Below, piece after piece: positions 8,002 to 17,263 of a DNA stretch of 64,000 nt (position 1 is its first letter; the number at the start of each line of letters is the position of its first letter). The stretch is from Comamonas_C sp026954015 (lineage in GTDB: Bacteria > Pseudomonadota > Gammaproteobacteria > Burkholderiales > Burkholderiaceae_C), in the NCBI GenBank assembly GCA_035063785.1, contig JAPSFS010000011.1:1-64000 (forward strand), read 5' to 3'. The notes beneath the pieces were generated by a model. That model made no database searches. It was given only the letters and a program-made list of their open reading frames with translations, and was not told the DNA's origin. Both the position numbers and the translations under genes were made by a program.

Positions 8002-10019
8002 TCGCCGAGCTGGGGCAGCTGGCCCTCATCCTCGCGCTGACGCTGGCCATCGTGCAAAGCGTGTTCCCGCTGGTGGGTGCCAGCCGCGGCAACACCAGCT
8101 GGATGGCGTTGGCGCGGCCGGCGGCCTGGGGCCAGTTCCTGTTCGTCGCCACGGCGTTTGCCTGCCTCACGCTGGTCTTCGTCGCCAACGATTTCTCGGT
8201 GCTCTACGTGGCGCAGCACTCGAACTCCGCGCTGCCGCTGATCTACCGCATCTGCGCCGTATGGGGCGGCCACGAAGGCTCGATCCTGCTCTGGGCCCTG
8301 ATTCTCGCGAGCTGGACCCTGGCCGTCTCGCTTTTTTCGGACAACCTGGACGACCAGACCACGGCCCGCATCCTCGGGGTCATGGGGCTGATCTCCATCG
8401 GGTTCATCCTGTTCATTCTGTTCACGTCGAACCCGTTCGACCGCCTGCTGCCGGCAGCCGCTGATGGCCAGGACCTGAACCCGCAACTGCAGGATCCCGG
8501 GCTCATCGTTCATCCGCCACTGCTCTACATGGGCTACGTGGGGACGGTCGTTGCGTTCGCGTTCGCGATCGCCGCGCTGCTGGCCGGGCGGCTCGATGCG
8601 GCGTGGGCCCGCTGGTCGCGCCCCTGGGCCACCGTGTCGTGGGGCTTCCTCACGCTCGGCATTGCTGTGGGCAGCGCCTGGGCCTACTATGAACTGGGCT
8701 GGGGCGGCTGGTGGTTCTGGGACCCCGTGGAAAACGCCTCATTGATGCCATGGCTCGTGAGCACCGCGCTGCTGCACTCGCTGGCGGTGACGGAAAAGCG
8801 CAACACGTTCAAGCTCTGGACCGCCCTGCTGGCGATCATCGCCTTCTCGCTGTCGCTGCTGGGAACGTTCCTCGTGCGCTCCGGCGTGCTCACGTCGGTA
8901 CACGCGTTCGCTACCGACCCGACGCGGGGCATCTACATCCTGGGCTTTCTCACGACCGTGATCGGCGGCTCGCTGCTGCTCTTCGCATGGCGCGCGCCGC
9001 GCGTGGGTCTGGGCGCGCGGTTCAGCGCGGTTTCGCGGGAGGCCATGCTGCTGGTGAACAACGTGGTGCTGCTCGTCGCCTTCGCCGCGGTGCTGCTCGG
9101 AACACTCTACCCGCTGCTGATCGACGCATTGGGCATGGGCAAGCTCTCCGTGGGGCCACCCTACTTCGACGCGGTGTTCGTGCCGCTGATGGCTCCGGCG
9201 CTGTTTCTCATGGGTGTGGGGCCGGTCACGCGCTGGCGTGAAGACCGGGTCATGAACCTGGCCAAGCGCCTGCGCTGGGCACTGGGCGTGAGCTTGGCCG
9301 CGGCGGTGATCGCTCCCTGGCTGCTGGGCAACTGGAAGCCGTTGGTGGGGTTCGGCCTGTTTCTCGCCTGCTGGATCGCGACCGCGACGGCGTACAACCT
9401 CTACGAACGCCTCAAAAGCCATCCGGCGCCGGGCTGGCGCCGGCGCATCGCCGCGCAGCCCGGCAGTTATTACGGGATGTTGATCGCGCACCTGGGCGTG
9501 GCGATCTTCATCGTCGGCGTCACGATCGTGAACGGCTACGAGATCGAAAAGGACGTGACCATGGAGCCGGGCGAGACCACGACGCTTGCGGGTTACACCT
9601 TCGAGTTCGGCGGTACCAGTCAGAAGCAGGGGCCGAACTACCGCGCGGACGTGGGCCTGCTCACCGTGACGCGCAACGGCAAGGACGTCACCACGTTGCG
9701 GCCCGAACGACGCGTCTACACCGCAGGCAGCAACCCGATGCCGATGACGGAGGCTGCCATCAATCCGGGGCTCACGCGCGACCTGTACGCCGCGCTGGGT
9801 GACCGGCTGACGGACAAGCGCTGGATCGTGCGCGTGTACTTCAAGCCGTTCGTGGACTGGATCTGGTTCGGCTGCATCGTGATGGCGCTGGGGGGCCTGC
9901 TCGCCGTGATGGACCGCCGCTACCGCATCCGGCGTCTTCGCCAGCAGCGTGCCACGCCGGTGCGCCCGGCTGCGCCGGGCGCGTTGCCCGTGGCGGCGGC
10001 CAAGGTGGTTGCCCCATGA
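7998..10019 (+). CDS. ccmF: Heme lyase subunit CcmF
   Basis: CcmF is the core of the cytochrome c heme ligase: it receives heme from CcmE and attaches it to apocytochromes at the outer face of the inner membrane. The 673-residue product has many membrane segments. The conserved tryptophan-rich motif GWGGWWFWDPVENAS is at about residues 234-248, and FAFAIAALLAG and SLLGTFLVRSGVLTSVHAFA are also family stretches. Start and stop overlap neighbouring genes by four bases on both sides, so translation is coupled with ccmE and ccmG. Confidence 0.97.
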   Translation: MIAELGQLALILALTLAIVQSVFPLVGASRGNTSWMALARPAAWGQFLFVATAFACLTLVFVANDFSVLYVAQHSNSALPLIYRICAVWGGHEGSILLWALILASWTLAVSLFSDNLDDQTTARILGVMGLISIGFILFILFTSNPFDRLLPAAADGQDLNPQLQDPGLIVHPPLLYMGYVGTVVAFAFAIAALLAGRLDAAWARWSRPWATVSWGFLTLGIAVGSAWAYYELGWGGWWFWDPVENASLMPWLVSTALLHSLAVTEKRNTFKLWTALLAIIAFSLSLLGTFLVRSGVLTSVHAFATDPTRGIYILGFLTTVIGGSLLLFAWRAPRVGLGARFSAVSREAMLLVNNVVLLVAFAAVLLGTLYPLLIDALGMGKLSVGPPYFDAVFVPLMAPALFLMGVGPVTRWREDRVMNLAKRLRWALGVSLAAAVIAPWLLGNWKPLVGFGLFLACWIATATAYNLYERLKSHPAPGWRRRIAAQPGSYYGMLIAHLGVAIFIVGVTIVNGYEIEKDVTMEPGETTTLAGYTFEFGGTSQKQGPNYRADVGLLTVTRNGKDVTTLRPERRVYTAGSNPMPMTEAAINPGLTRDLYAALGDRLTDKRWIVRVYFKPFVDWIWFGCIVMALGGLLAVMDRRYRIRRLRQQRATPVRPAAPGALPVAAAKVVAP

Positions 10020-10543
10020 GAAAGGGCCTCGTTCCACTTGCCGTCTTTGTCGTTCTGGTGGCATTTCTGGGCATAGGCCTGACGCTCAACCCGCGCGAAC
10101 TGCCGTCGCCGCTGATCGACAAGCCGCTGCCGGCGTTCTCGTTGCCACAACTGAGCGCGCCCGAGAAGACACTGTCCGCCGAGGACCTGCGCGGCAAGGT
10201 CTGGATGCTCAACGTGTGGGCTTCGTGGTGCGTGGCCTGCCGTATCGAACACCCGGTACTGGTTGAGCTTTCCAAAACCGACCGTTCGGTGCTGATCTAC
10301 GGCCTGAACTACAAGGACAAGCGCGATGACGCGCTGCAATGGCTCATGCGCTTCGGCAACCCTTACACCGAATCGATCTCCGATACGCAGGGGCTGGTCG
10401 GGATCGATCTGGGCGTGTACGGCGTCCCTGAAACTTTCATCATTGACAAGCAGGGCGTGATACGCCACAAGCAGATCGGCCCCATCACCCCCGAGGTGCT
10501 AAAGGACACGATCCTGCCCCTGATGAGGAAACTGGGTGCGTAA
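10016..10543 (+). CDS. ccmG: Thiol:disulfide oxidoreductase CcmG/DsbE
   Basis: CcmG reduces the CxxCH cysteines of apocytochromes c, or their CcmH adduct, before heme attachment. The 175-residue product has an N-terminal membrane anchor and a thioredoxin fold with the active site WASWCVACRIEHP, a CVAC motif. The family GVYGVPETFIID loop with its cis-proline is present. It overlaps ccmF by ATGA, and its 3' end overlaps the GTG start of ccmH by eight bases. Confidence 0.96.
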   Translation: MRKGLVPLAVFVVLVAFLGIGLTLNPRELPSPLIDKPLPAFSLPQLSAPEKTLSAEDLRGKVWMLNVWASWCVACRIEHPVLVELSKTDRSVLIYGLNYKDKRDDALQWLMRFGNPYTESISDTQGLVGIDLGVYGVPETFIIDKQGVIRHKQIGPITPEVLKDTILPLMRKLGA

Positions 10544-11012
10544 GTATCTTGTGTGGGTCGCGCTGTGCTGCGCGGGATGGTGCGTGGGTGGGGCTTGGGC
10601 GAAGGAAGCGCCCACGCTATCCAACGACCCCGCGCTTGAGCAACGGGTGATGGACATCGCGCAGGAACTGCGCTGCCTCGTGTGCCAGAACGAAACCATC
10701 GCCGCCTCGCACGCCGATCTGGCGGTCGATCTGCGCCAGCAGATTCGCACCAAGCTGCAGGAGGGTGAAACGCCTGCCCAGATCCGCGAGTTCATGGTGG
10801 ACCGCTACGGCGAATTCGTGCTCTACAAACCGCGCCTGAGCGGCAAGACCGTGCTGCTCTGGGGTGGCCCGTTCGTTCTGCTGCTGATCGCCTTCGGCGT
10901 GCTCTGGCGCACCGTCCGCCGCGTGACGCACACGGCCGAACCCGAAATGACGGCGCAAGACATCGCGCGCGCGCGCGAACTGCTCACCACGGCCAAGGAG
11001 GACGAGGCATGA
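10536..11012 (+). CDS. ccmH: Cytochrome c maturation protein CcmH
   Basis: CcmH is a membrane-anchored periplasmic thiol protein that presents apocytochrome cysteines for heme ligation. Translation begins at GTG (10536), preceded by TGAGGAA at suitable distance within ccmG. The 158-residue product has a signal peptide (about 1-22), the redox motif LRCLVCQN and one C-terminal membrane helix (LLWGGPFVLLLIAFGVLW). It overlaps ccmI by four bases. This is the short CcmH form; the TPR part is a separate gene, ccmI, as in most betaproteobacteria. Confidence 0.95.
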   Translation: MRKYLVWVALCCAGWCVGGAWAKEAPTLSNDPALEQRVMDIAQELRCLVCQNETIAASHADLAVDLRQQIRTKLQEGETPAQIREFMVDRYGEFVLYKPRLSGKTVLLWGGPFVLLLIAFGVLWRTVRRVTHTAEPEMTAQDIARARELLTTAKEDEA

Positions 11013-12274
11013 TGACCTTCCTGGCGCTTGCCGCCATCATGGTGCTGGTGGCCCTGGCGGTGGTGATCGTGCCGCTGGTGCGCGGCGACCGCGTGCGGGC
11101 AACCGCGGGGGAAGACCTCGCGGTGCTGGCCGACGGTCTGCGCGAACTCGAGGCCGAGCGCGCGGCCGGCGACGTGGATGCGGCGGAATTCGAACGGGGC
11201 CGGCTTGAACTGGAGCGCCAGGCCCTGGCGTCACAGCAGCAGGCGCAGGTACAGGAGCAGCACAGCCTGCGCGCCAACTGGGGGGCCGCGCTGGGCACGG
11301 CCATCGTGCTGCCACTGCTCGTCATTGCGCTGTATCTGACGATAGGCCAGCCCGGGACCATAGGCACCAACGTGCTGCAGGCGCGCGCAGGCGACGATGC
11401 GACGCAGCACGTGCCCAACGATGCCGCCGTGGCAGCCCTGCAGGCCCGCCTCGCCAAGGATGACGGAGACGTGGAGGGCTGGGTGCTGCTCGCGCGCTCC
11501 TACTTCCAGATGGGCCGCACCGACGACGCGCTGAACGCCTACCGCAAGGCGACGACGCTCGTGGCCGACAATCCGGATCTGTGGGTCGAGTACGCCAACA
11601 CGGTCGCGATCGCGCACAACCGCGATCTTTCGGGCGAGCCAACGCAGATGGTGGAACGCGCGCTCAAGCTTGACCCGAACAACTTCAACGCCCTCGCGTT
11701 CGCCGGATTGGCGGCGTTTCAGCGCGACGACCGCGCCACCGCGCTGGAGCACTGGGGCCGGCTCAAGACGCTGCTGCCCGAAGGTTCGGAAGACAGCAAA
11801 CGCATCGACGAGCTGATCGCCCGCGCACGCGGCGACGCGCCCGCCAGCGCGCCGACCGCGGCAGCAGGCGCCGCACCTGCCTCCGCACCAGCCAAACCCG
11901 CCGAGGCCCGCACCGCCGCAGCGGGCACTTCGACGATACGCGGGACGGTGACGCTGAGCGGCGCACTGGCCGCGCAGGTCGCGGCCTCCGACACGCTCTA
12001 CATCTTCGCGCGCGCACCCAACGGGCCGCCGATGCCGCTGGCTGCGGTGCGTACACGCGCGACCGGCTGGCCGGTATCGTTCACGCTCGACGACACCAGC
12101 GCGATGACCCCTGGCATGCAGCTGTCCAAGTTCCCCCACGTCAACCTGGTCGCGCGTATCTCCCGCTTGGGCAACCCGGCTGCCCAACCCGGCGATATCG
12201 AGGGCAGCATCGACAACGTGGCCGTGGGCAGCAAGGACGTACATATCGTGATGGACCGCGTCGTCGGTCGCTGA
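11009..12274 (+). CDS. ccmI: Cytochrome c maturation TPR protein CcmI
   Basis: CcmI is an apocytochrome chaperone that binds the C-termini of apocytochromes c and hands them to CcmFH. The 421-residue product has an N-terminal membrane helix, a cytoplasmic loop rich in Arg, Glu and Ala, a second membrane helix (about 90-110), then TPR repeats (AWVLLARSYFQ-like segments between about 145 and 270). An Ala/Pro-rich linker (about 275-310) leads to a C-terminal beta domain. It overlaps ccmH by ATGA and ends five bases before ccmA. The start could also be the second ATG three bases later. Confidence 0.92.
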   Translation: MMTFLALAAIMVLVALAVVIVPLVRGDRVRATAGEDLAVLADGLRELEAERAAGDVDAAEFERGRLELERQALASQQQAQVQEQHSLRANWGAALGTAIVLPLLVIALYLTIGQPGTIGTNVLQARAGDDATQHVPNDAAVAALQARLAKDDGDVEGWVLLARSYFQMGRTDDALNAYRKATTLVADNPDLWVEYANTVAIAHNRDLSGEPTQMVERALKLDPNNFNALAFAGLAAFQRDDRATALEHWGRLKTLLPEGSEDSKRIDELIARARGDAPASAPTAAAGAAPASAPAKPAEARTAAAGTSTIRGTVTLSGALAAQVAASDTLYIFARAPNGPPMPLAAVRTRATGWPVSFTLDDTSAMTPGMQLSKFPHVNLVARISRLGNPAAQPGDIEGSIDNVAVGSKDVHIVMDRVVGR

Positions 12275-12279
12275 CGCGG

Positions 12280-12951
12280 ATGCTCCCCGAGGCCACGCTC
12301 GCCGCCCTGCCCGAGCCGTCGGGCCCCGTGGCGTCGCCCTTGCAGCTCGTGGGCCTGCAATGCGTGCGGGCGCGGCGCACGCTCTTTTCCGATCTGAGCC
12401 TGGATATACCAGCGGGGCACGTCGTGCGGGTGCAGGGGGCCAACGGCGCAGGCAAAACGAGTTTGCTGCGCATCATTTGCGGGCTGCTGGCGCCGCACAA
12501 GGGACAGGTCTTGTGGCACGGCCGCAGCGTGGCGCGGCTGCACGAGGAATTCGGTCGCCAGCTGGTGTTCTTCGGGCACGCGGCGGGTCTCAAGGCCGAG
12601 CTGTCTGCGCTCGAGAACCTCGTGGTGTCGGCCGCCCTGAGTGGCGTCCAGACCGACACCCCAGCCGCCCTGCAGGCGCTGGAGGCAGCGGGCCTCGCCG
12701 GGCACGAACGCGCACCCGTGCGCACGCTCTCGCAAGGGCAACGACGGCGCGCCGCGCTCGCCCGTCTGGTGCTCGCGCCAGTGCCACTGTGGGTGCTGGA
12801 CGAGCCGTTCAACGCGCTCGATCAGGCCGCCACGCGGTGGCTTGTCGGGCTCATTGGCGCGCAGACGCACCGCGGCGGCATCGTGGTGCTCACCAGCCAC
12901 CAGAGCGTGGCGCTTGATGACCGCGTGCCGCAACTGCAACTCGCGCTATGA
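12280..12951 (+). CDS. ccmA: Heme ABC exporter ATP-binding protein CcmA
   Basis: CcmA is the ATPase of the CcmABCD complex that releases heme-loaded CcmE. The 223-residue product has Walker A GANGAGKTS, signature LSQGQRRR and Walker B LWVLDEPFNALD. The first 15-20 residues before SPLQLVGLQCVRARR are unusually long, so an internal start is conceivable, but none is better supported. It overlaps ccmB by ATGA. In most genomes ccmAB lead the ccm operon; here they come last, after ccmI. Confidence 0.94.
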   Translation: MLPEATLAALPEPSGPVASPLQLVGLQCVRARRTLFSDLSLDIPAGHVVRVQGANGAGKTSLLRIICGLLAPHKGQVLWHGRSVARLHEEFGRQLVFFGHAAGLKAELSALENLVVSAALSGVQTDTPAALQALEAAGLAGHERAPVRTLSQGQRRRAALARLVLAPVPLWVLDEPFNALDQAATRWLVGLIGAQTHRGGIVVLTSHQSVALDDRVPQLQLAL

Positions 12952-13667
12952 CGAAAGGCCCATCCACCGCCAGCGCGCACTCCGGCGCCTCGCTCAGCCC
13001 CCTTGCCGGCATGCGCCACCTGTTCGCGCGCGACCTGCGCATCGCGCTGCGGCGCCAATCCGACTCTGCCGCAGCCGTGGTGTTCTTCTTCATGGTGGTC
13101 AGTCTGTTCCCGCTCGGCGTGGGCGCGGAGCCCGAGCTGCTGCGAGCGATGGCGCCGGGTGTGATCTGGGTGGCGGCACTGCTCGCCGCCATGCTGTCGT
13201 TGCCGCGCATGTTCGCCGAGGACCACCAGGACGGAACGCTGGAGCAACTGCTGCTCGCCGCCACACCGCTGCCGCTGCTCGTCACAGCCAAAATCGCCGC
13301 GCACTGGCTTAGCTCCGGGTTGTTGCTGGCGCTGCTCTCACCGCTGCTGGCATTGCAATTCGATCTTTCGACGCAAGCGCTCGGCATACTGCTGGTGTCG
13401 CTGTTGCTGGGCACGCCCACGCTCAGTCTGATCGGCGCGATCATGTCCGCGCTCACCCTGGGCGCGCGTGGCGGCGGCGTACTGCTGTCGCTGCTGGTCT
13501 TGCCGCTGTACATCCCGGTGCTGGTTTTCGGCGCGGGCGCGGTGCAGGCGAGTGTCTCGGGCCTGGGCGCATCGGCGCACTTCTCGCTGCTTGGCGCCAT
13601 CCTTGCACTCGCACTGTTCCTGGCCCCGTGGGCCACGGCGTGGGCGCTGCGCATCGCCGTTGAATAG
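12948..13667 (+). CDS. ccmB: Heme exporter membrane protein CcmB
   Basis: CcmB is the membrane subunit of the CcmABCD heme-handling ABC complex. The 239-residue product has six hydrophobic segments, with family stretches such as RDLRIALRRQ, MFAEDHQDGTLEQLL and APWATAWALRIAVE. It overlaps ccmA by ATGA and is the last gene of the hao-ccm block. The convergent MocR-type gene ends 27 bases further on; no terminator hairpin with a T-run is evident between them. Confidence 0.95.
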   Translation: MTKGPSTASAHSGASLSPLAGMRHLFARDLRIALRRQSDSAAAVVFFFMVVSLFPLGVGAEPELLRAMAPGVIWVAALLAAMLSLPRMFAEDHQDGTLEQLLLAATPLPLLVTAKIAAHWLSSGLLLALLSPLLALQFDLSTQALGILLVSLLLGTPTLSLIGAIMSALTLGARGGGVLLSLLVLPLYIPVLVFGAGAVQASVSGLGASAHFSLLGAILALALFLAPWATAWALRIAVE

Positions 13668-13694
13668 CGCGCGCCGCAGCGCGAGGCGAGGCCT

Positions 13695-15194
13695 TCAGGC
13701 GAGCATCGGTAGCGCCTGAACATCGGCCAGCGCATGGCGCACGCGCAACAACGCCACGCTGACCTCGGCCTCGTCGAGCGCGGCGTACCCGAGCAGGACC
13801 ACGCGCTGCAGCGGATCACCATCGGTGACCCCAAGCATCAGGGCATTGCCGCTGCAAATGCCGTAGATGCCGACACCGCACGCACGCGCCATCTCTTCGA
13901 CCTCGAGCGCGTCCGGCCCTCCAGGCGGCAGGTGGGCCACCACGTGCATGCCGCCGCTGTGTCCGTCCACGCCCCAGTGCGGCAGCATCTGCGCCAAACC
14001 CGCGCACAGGTGGTTGCGCCGCGCCGCGTACAACTGCCGCAGGCGACGCAGATGCTCGGCATAGCCGCCCTCGGCGATGAAGGCCGCAAGCGCCGCCTGC
14101 TCCAGCCACGGCTGGCAATTGTTGAGCAGCGCCTTGGCGTGGCACGCGGGCTCGACGAGGTCGTCGGGCAGCACCATGTAGCCTATGCGCAGGCCCGCGC
14201 CCAGGCTCTTGGAAAAGGTGCCGAGGTAGATCACCTGTCCGTCGCGGTCCAGACTCTTGAGCGCGGGCAGCGGCGTGCCGTCGTAAAAAAAATCGCTGTC
14301 GTAGTCGTCTTCGACGATGACCGCGCCGCAGCCGCTGGCCCAGTCGAGCAGCGCCTGGCGCCGGGCCAGCGACAAGGTGGCTCCCAGCGGATACTGGTGC
14401 GATGGCGTGGTGTAGACCACGGCCGTCTCCGCGGGCAGCCGCGCGGGGTCGAGCCCGTCGCGGTCCACGGGCACCGGAAGCAGTGTCGCACCATGGTTCA
14501 CGAACACATTTGCCGCGCCGCGGTAGCAGGGATTTTCCACCGCCACCTGCAGCCCTGGCGCCACCAGCAGGCACGCCAGCAGGTTGAGCCCCTCCTGGAT
14601 GCCGTTGGTGACGACGACGTGCTCGGGCGTCGTGGCGATGCCGCGCGTCGCCCCCACGTGCGCCGCGATCGACTCGCGCAACGCGCGCAGGCCCTGCGGG
14701 TCACCGTAGTCACACAGGTGGCGTGCGTTGCCGCGCAGCATGCGCACCAGCAGCGACTGCCACGCGCGCATCGGAAAGAGCCGCGCGTCGGGCCGCCCGA
14801 CCCAGAAGTCGAACGGCAGCTCGCTCGCATGCGGCGGCAACACACGGTGGGACTCGGCACGCAGCCGCAGGCGGGAACCCCGCCGGTGCCCCGCGAGCGG
14901 GCAGCACGCACCGGGCGCAAACGGCAGCACCGTGGGACCGTCACGCACCGCCCTTTCGGCAACGAAGGTGCCGGTCGGCTCACGCGCCTCGATGAGGCCC
15001 TCGGCGATCAGGCGCGCATACGCGCCCATCACGGTATTGCGCGAAACCTTGAGGTCGGCCGCAAGCTCCCGGCTGGCCGGCATCCGCATGCCCGGCACGA
15101 GCCTGCCGTCCAGGATCGCGTCGCGTATCTGCGCGGCGATGCGTACCTGCAAGTTCTTGCCGCCCGCACCGTCCAGTTGGATGGGCAATTGCAT
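13695..15194 (-). CDS. MocR-type (GntR family) transcriptional regulator with aminotransferase domain
   Basis: MocR proteins join a winged-helix DNA-binding domain to a class I aminotransferase-like PLP-binding domain and often control PLP or amino-acid metabolism. Starting at the ATG at 15192-15194 the protein has 499 residues. The GntR helix-turn-helix is at about 10-75 (PASRELAADLKVSRNTV). The aminotransferase fold follows, with VVTNGIQEGLNLL, VEDDYDSDF and the PLP-lysine motif TFSKSLGAG. The neighbours are not PLP-biosynthesis genes, so the target cannot be named. It is convergent with ccmB and upstream of dacC on the same strand. Confidence 0.88.
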   Translation of the reverse strand: MQLPIQLDGAGGKNLQVRIAAQIRDAILDGRLVPGMRMPASRELAADLKVSRNTVMGAYARLIAEGLIEAREPTGTFVAERAVRDGPTVLPFAPGACCPLAGHRRGSRLRLRAESHRVLPPHASELPFDFWVGRPDARLFPMRAWQSLLVRMLRGNARHLCDYGDPQGLRALRESIAAHVGATRGIATTPEHVVVTNGIQEGLNLLACLLVAPGLQVAVENPCYRGAANVFVNHGATLLPVPVDRDGLDPARLPAETAVVYTTPSHQYPLGATLSLARRQALLDWASGCGAVIVEDDYDSDFFYDGTPLPALKSLDRDGQVIYLGTFSKSLGAGLRIGYMVLPDDLVEPACHAKALLNNCQPWLEQAALAAFIAEGGYAEHLRRLRQLYAARRNHLCAGLAQMLPHWGVDGHSGGMHVVAHLPPGGPDALEVEEMARACGVGIYGICSGNALMLGVTDGDPLQRVVLLGYAALDEAEVSVALLRVRHALADVQALPMLA

Positions 15195-15329
15195 GGCCTC
15201 GGGTCCTCCACAGTTTGGGGAGCTTGCACGTGACGCATGCGCGACACGTAACAAGGCGCAGTATTACCAAGCCGGCGGGCCATGGCAAGGCCCGCAGAAC
15301 ACCGAGGCAGCACCCCGCAAGCGGGCGCG

Positions 15330-16493
15330 CTACTTGATCCAGAGCCGGATTGCGTCCCACGCGCGACCGAACACGCCGGCCTGCTCGACTCCTTCAAGCG
15401 CGATCAGGGGCACTTCGGTGATCTTCTGATCGCCGAGCATGACCTGCAGGAGACCGACCTCCTGCCCCTTCACGTAAGGAGCGATCAGCGGGTCGGGGCG
15501 CACGACCTGGGTCGTGACCTTGCCCGCACTGCCCGCGGGCACGCTGACCACGATGGGCTCGGTGCGCCCGATCTTGAGCGTGTCCTGCGCGCCCTTCCAG
15601 AGTCGGGGCGTGGCCGCCGCCTGTCCGCCGTTGAACAGCTTCACGTCATCGAACGCGGTGTAACCCCAGTTGAGCAGCTTCTGCGTTTCGTTGGCGCGCG
15701 CGTTGTCGCTGGTCGCGCCGAGCACCACGGCGATCATCTGGCGCTGGCCGACCTGCGGAAATTCCCGCTTGGCCGTCGCCACCAGGCAATAGCCCGCGGC
15801 CGCGGTGTGCCCGGTCTTCAGGCCATCGACGGTCGGATCGCGGAACAGCAGCACGTTGCGGTTGTTCGCGTTGGACTTGGGCGTGCCTTCGTAGCGGTAC
15901 TGCTTGATCGCGAAATAGTGCATGTACTCGGGAAAGTCGCGCAGCAGATGCTGCGAGAGGGTCGCCAGGTCACGCGCAGTGGTGAGGTGGCCGGCCTCCG
16001 TGAGGCCGTCCGGGTTCTTGAACGCCGTCCCCTTGAGCCCCAGTGCCTTGGCCTGCTCGTTCATGAGCCGCACGAAATTCTCGGCCGTACCGCCCACGCC
16101 CTCGGCCAGCGCCATCGACGCGTCGTTGCCCGACTGCACGATCATGCCCTTGATCAGATCGTCCACCGGCACCTGCATCTTCGGGTCGATGAACATGCGC
16201 GAACCTGGCATCTTCCAGGCCAGCTCGCTCACCGGCAGGCGCTGCTCCAGCGTCAATTTCTTGGCGCGCAGGGCGTCGAACACCAGATAGCTCGTCATCA
16301 GCTTGGTGAGCGAGGCGGGTTCGATCGGCGCGTCGATCTCCTTGGCTGCCAGCACCTGGCCGGAAGTGAGATCCATCAGGAGGTAGTTGCGTGCGGCAAT
16401 TTCAGGGGGTTGCGGCACCTGCGCGCACACCAGCAGCGGCGCCAGTGCCCACGCTGCCAGGCTCTTGCGCACGAAGGAGAGGAAGAATTTCAT
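15330..16493 (-). CDS. dacC: D-alanyl-D-alanine carboxypeptidase (PBP5/6 family)
   Basis: This periplasmic serine peptidase trims the terminal D-Ala from peptidoglycan pentapeptides. The ATG at 16491-16493 yields 387 residues with a signal peptide (MKFFLSFVRKSLAAWALAPL). The open frame runs 53 codons further upstream but those precede the signal peptide and are not family sequence. The active-site motifs are SLTK, SGN and KTGHT, in the expected order. The C-terminus has the PBP5-type beta domain and an amphipathic tail (VFGRAWDAIRLWIK) for membrane attachment. The symbol follows common Burkholderiales usage; dacA would also be acceptable. Confidence 0.94.
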   Translation of the reverse strand: MKFFLSFVRKSLAAWALAPLLVCAQVPQPPEIAARNYLLMDLTSGQVLAAKEIDAPIEPASLTKLMTSYLVFDALRAKKLTLEQRLPVSELAWKMPGSRMFIDPKMQVPVDDLIKGMIVQSGNDASMALAEGVGGTAENFVRLMNEQAKALGLKGTAFKNPDGLTEAGHLTTARDLATLSQHLLRDFPEYMHYFAIKQYRYEGTPKSNANNRNVLLFRDPTVDGLKTGHTAAAGYCLVATAKREFPQVGQRQMIAVVLGATSDNARANETQKLLNWGYTAFDDVKLFNGGQAAATPRLWKGAQDTLKIGRTEPIVVSVPAGSAGKVTTQVVRPDPLIAPYVKGQEVGLLQVMLGDQKITEVPLIALEGVEQAGVFGRAWDAIRLWIK

Positions 16494-16566
16494 GGGAATC
16501 GATGCCGCGACGAGGCACGCGGCAGGAGTATGGGTGAAAACAGTGGCCACGTCGCCTGCCACACGG

Positions 16567-17205
16567 TCAGAAGGACGCCTGCAGGTGGCGTTCGACCAGC
16601 CCTTTGAGCAGTGGCAATTGTCCGTGAAAGAAATGTACTCCCGCAGGGACAACCGTTACAGGGAGTAGCTGCGGCCGCGCCCAGTCGAGCACCGCGGCAA
16701 GCGGCACCACATCGTCGTTTTCGCCGTGCACGACGAGGGTGCGCATCCGCGCCGGATCGGGCACCTGCGCCGCCTCGAAGTGCGTGACGGCGGTGCCGAC
16801 CAGCACCGCGTGCGCAATCGTGCGCTCGGGCCAGAGCCGCGCCAGCGCCTGATTGGCCACGAACGCGCCAAACGAAAAACCGGCGAGCGCGATGACCCCG
16901 TCCACCGCGACCTGCTGTACCACGGCCAGCAGGTCCTGCAGTTCCCCGCGCCCCTCGTCATACGCCCCCGCCGAGCCACCGATGCCGCGGAAATTGAAAC
17001 GTACCGCCGCGTAGCCCTGCGCGACAAAGGCCCGCGCAAGCGTCTGCACCACCTTGTTGTCCATCGTGCCGCCGTAGAGCGGGTGCGGGTGCGCGATCAC
17101 CGCCACTCCGCGTGGGGCCCCGGGGCCTGCGGGCGACCCCAGCACCGCTTCGATCGCCCCGGCCGGGCCGGCCAAGGCCAGACGCTGCAGCCTCATCACC
17201 GGCAA
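16567..17205 (-). CDS. Alpha/beta hydrolase (COG2945-like)
   Basis: This is a cytoplasmic alpha/beta hydrolase of 212 residues with no known substrate. Family stretches AHPHPLYGGTMDNKVVQ and RFNFRGIGGSAG are present. The nucleophile elbow is GFSFGA (serine), an acid lies in VVHGENDDVVP and the catalytic histidine in VPAGVHFFHG. Starts at 17205 or three codons later are equally likely. It precedes dacC on the same strand (73-base gap). Confidence 0.85.
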   Translation of the reverse strand: MPVMRLQRLALAGPAGAIEAVLGSPAGPGAPRGVAVIAHPHPLYGGTMDNKVVQTLARAFVAQGYAAVRFNFRGIGGSAGAYDEGRGELQDLLAVVQQVAVDGVIALAGFSFGAFVANQALARLWPERTIAHAVLVGTAVTHFEAAQVPDPARMRTLVVHGENDDVVPLAAVLDWARPQLLPVTVVPAGVHFFHGQLPLLKGLVERHLQASF

Positions 17206-17214
17206 CTACTCAAA

Positions 17215-17258
17215 AAATAGCTAACGGCGCTTGTCACATAAGCGCCAGAGGGCAAAAA
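17215..17258 (+). repeat. Palindromic interspersed repeat, copy 2 (after ferredoxin gene)
   Basis: GGCGCTT (17226-17232) and AAGCGCC (17240-17246) form the palindrome. It is preceded by ATAGCTAAC and followed by AGAGGGCAAAAA, the same order as copies near murU and trpG. It lies six bases beyond the stop codon of the minus-strand ferredoxin gene. Confidence 0.8.
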
Positions 17259-17263
17259 GACCA

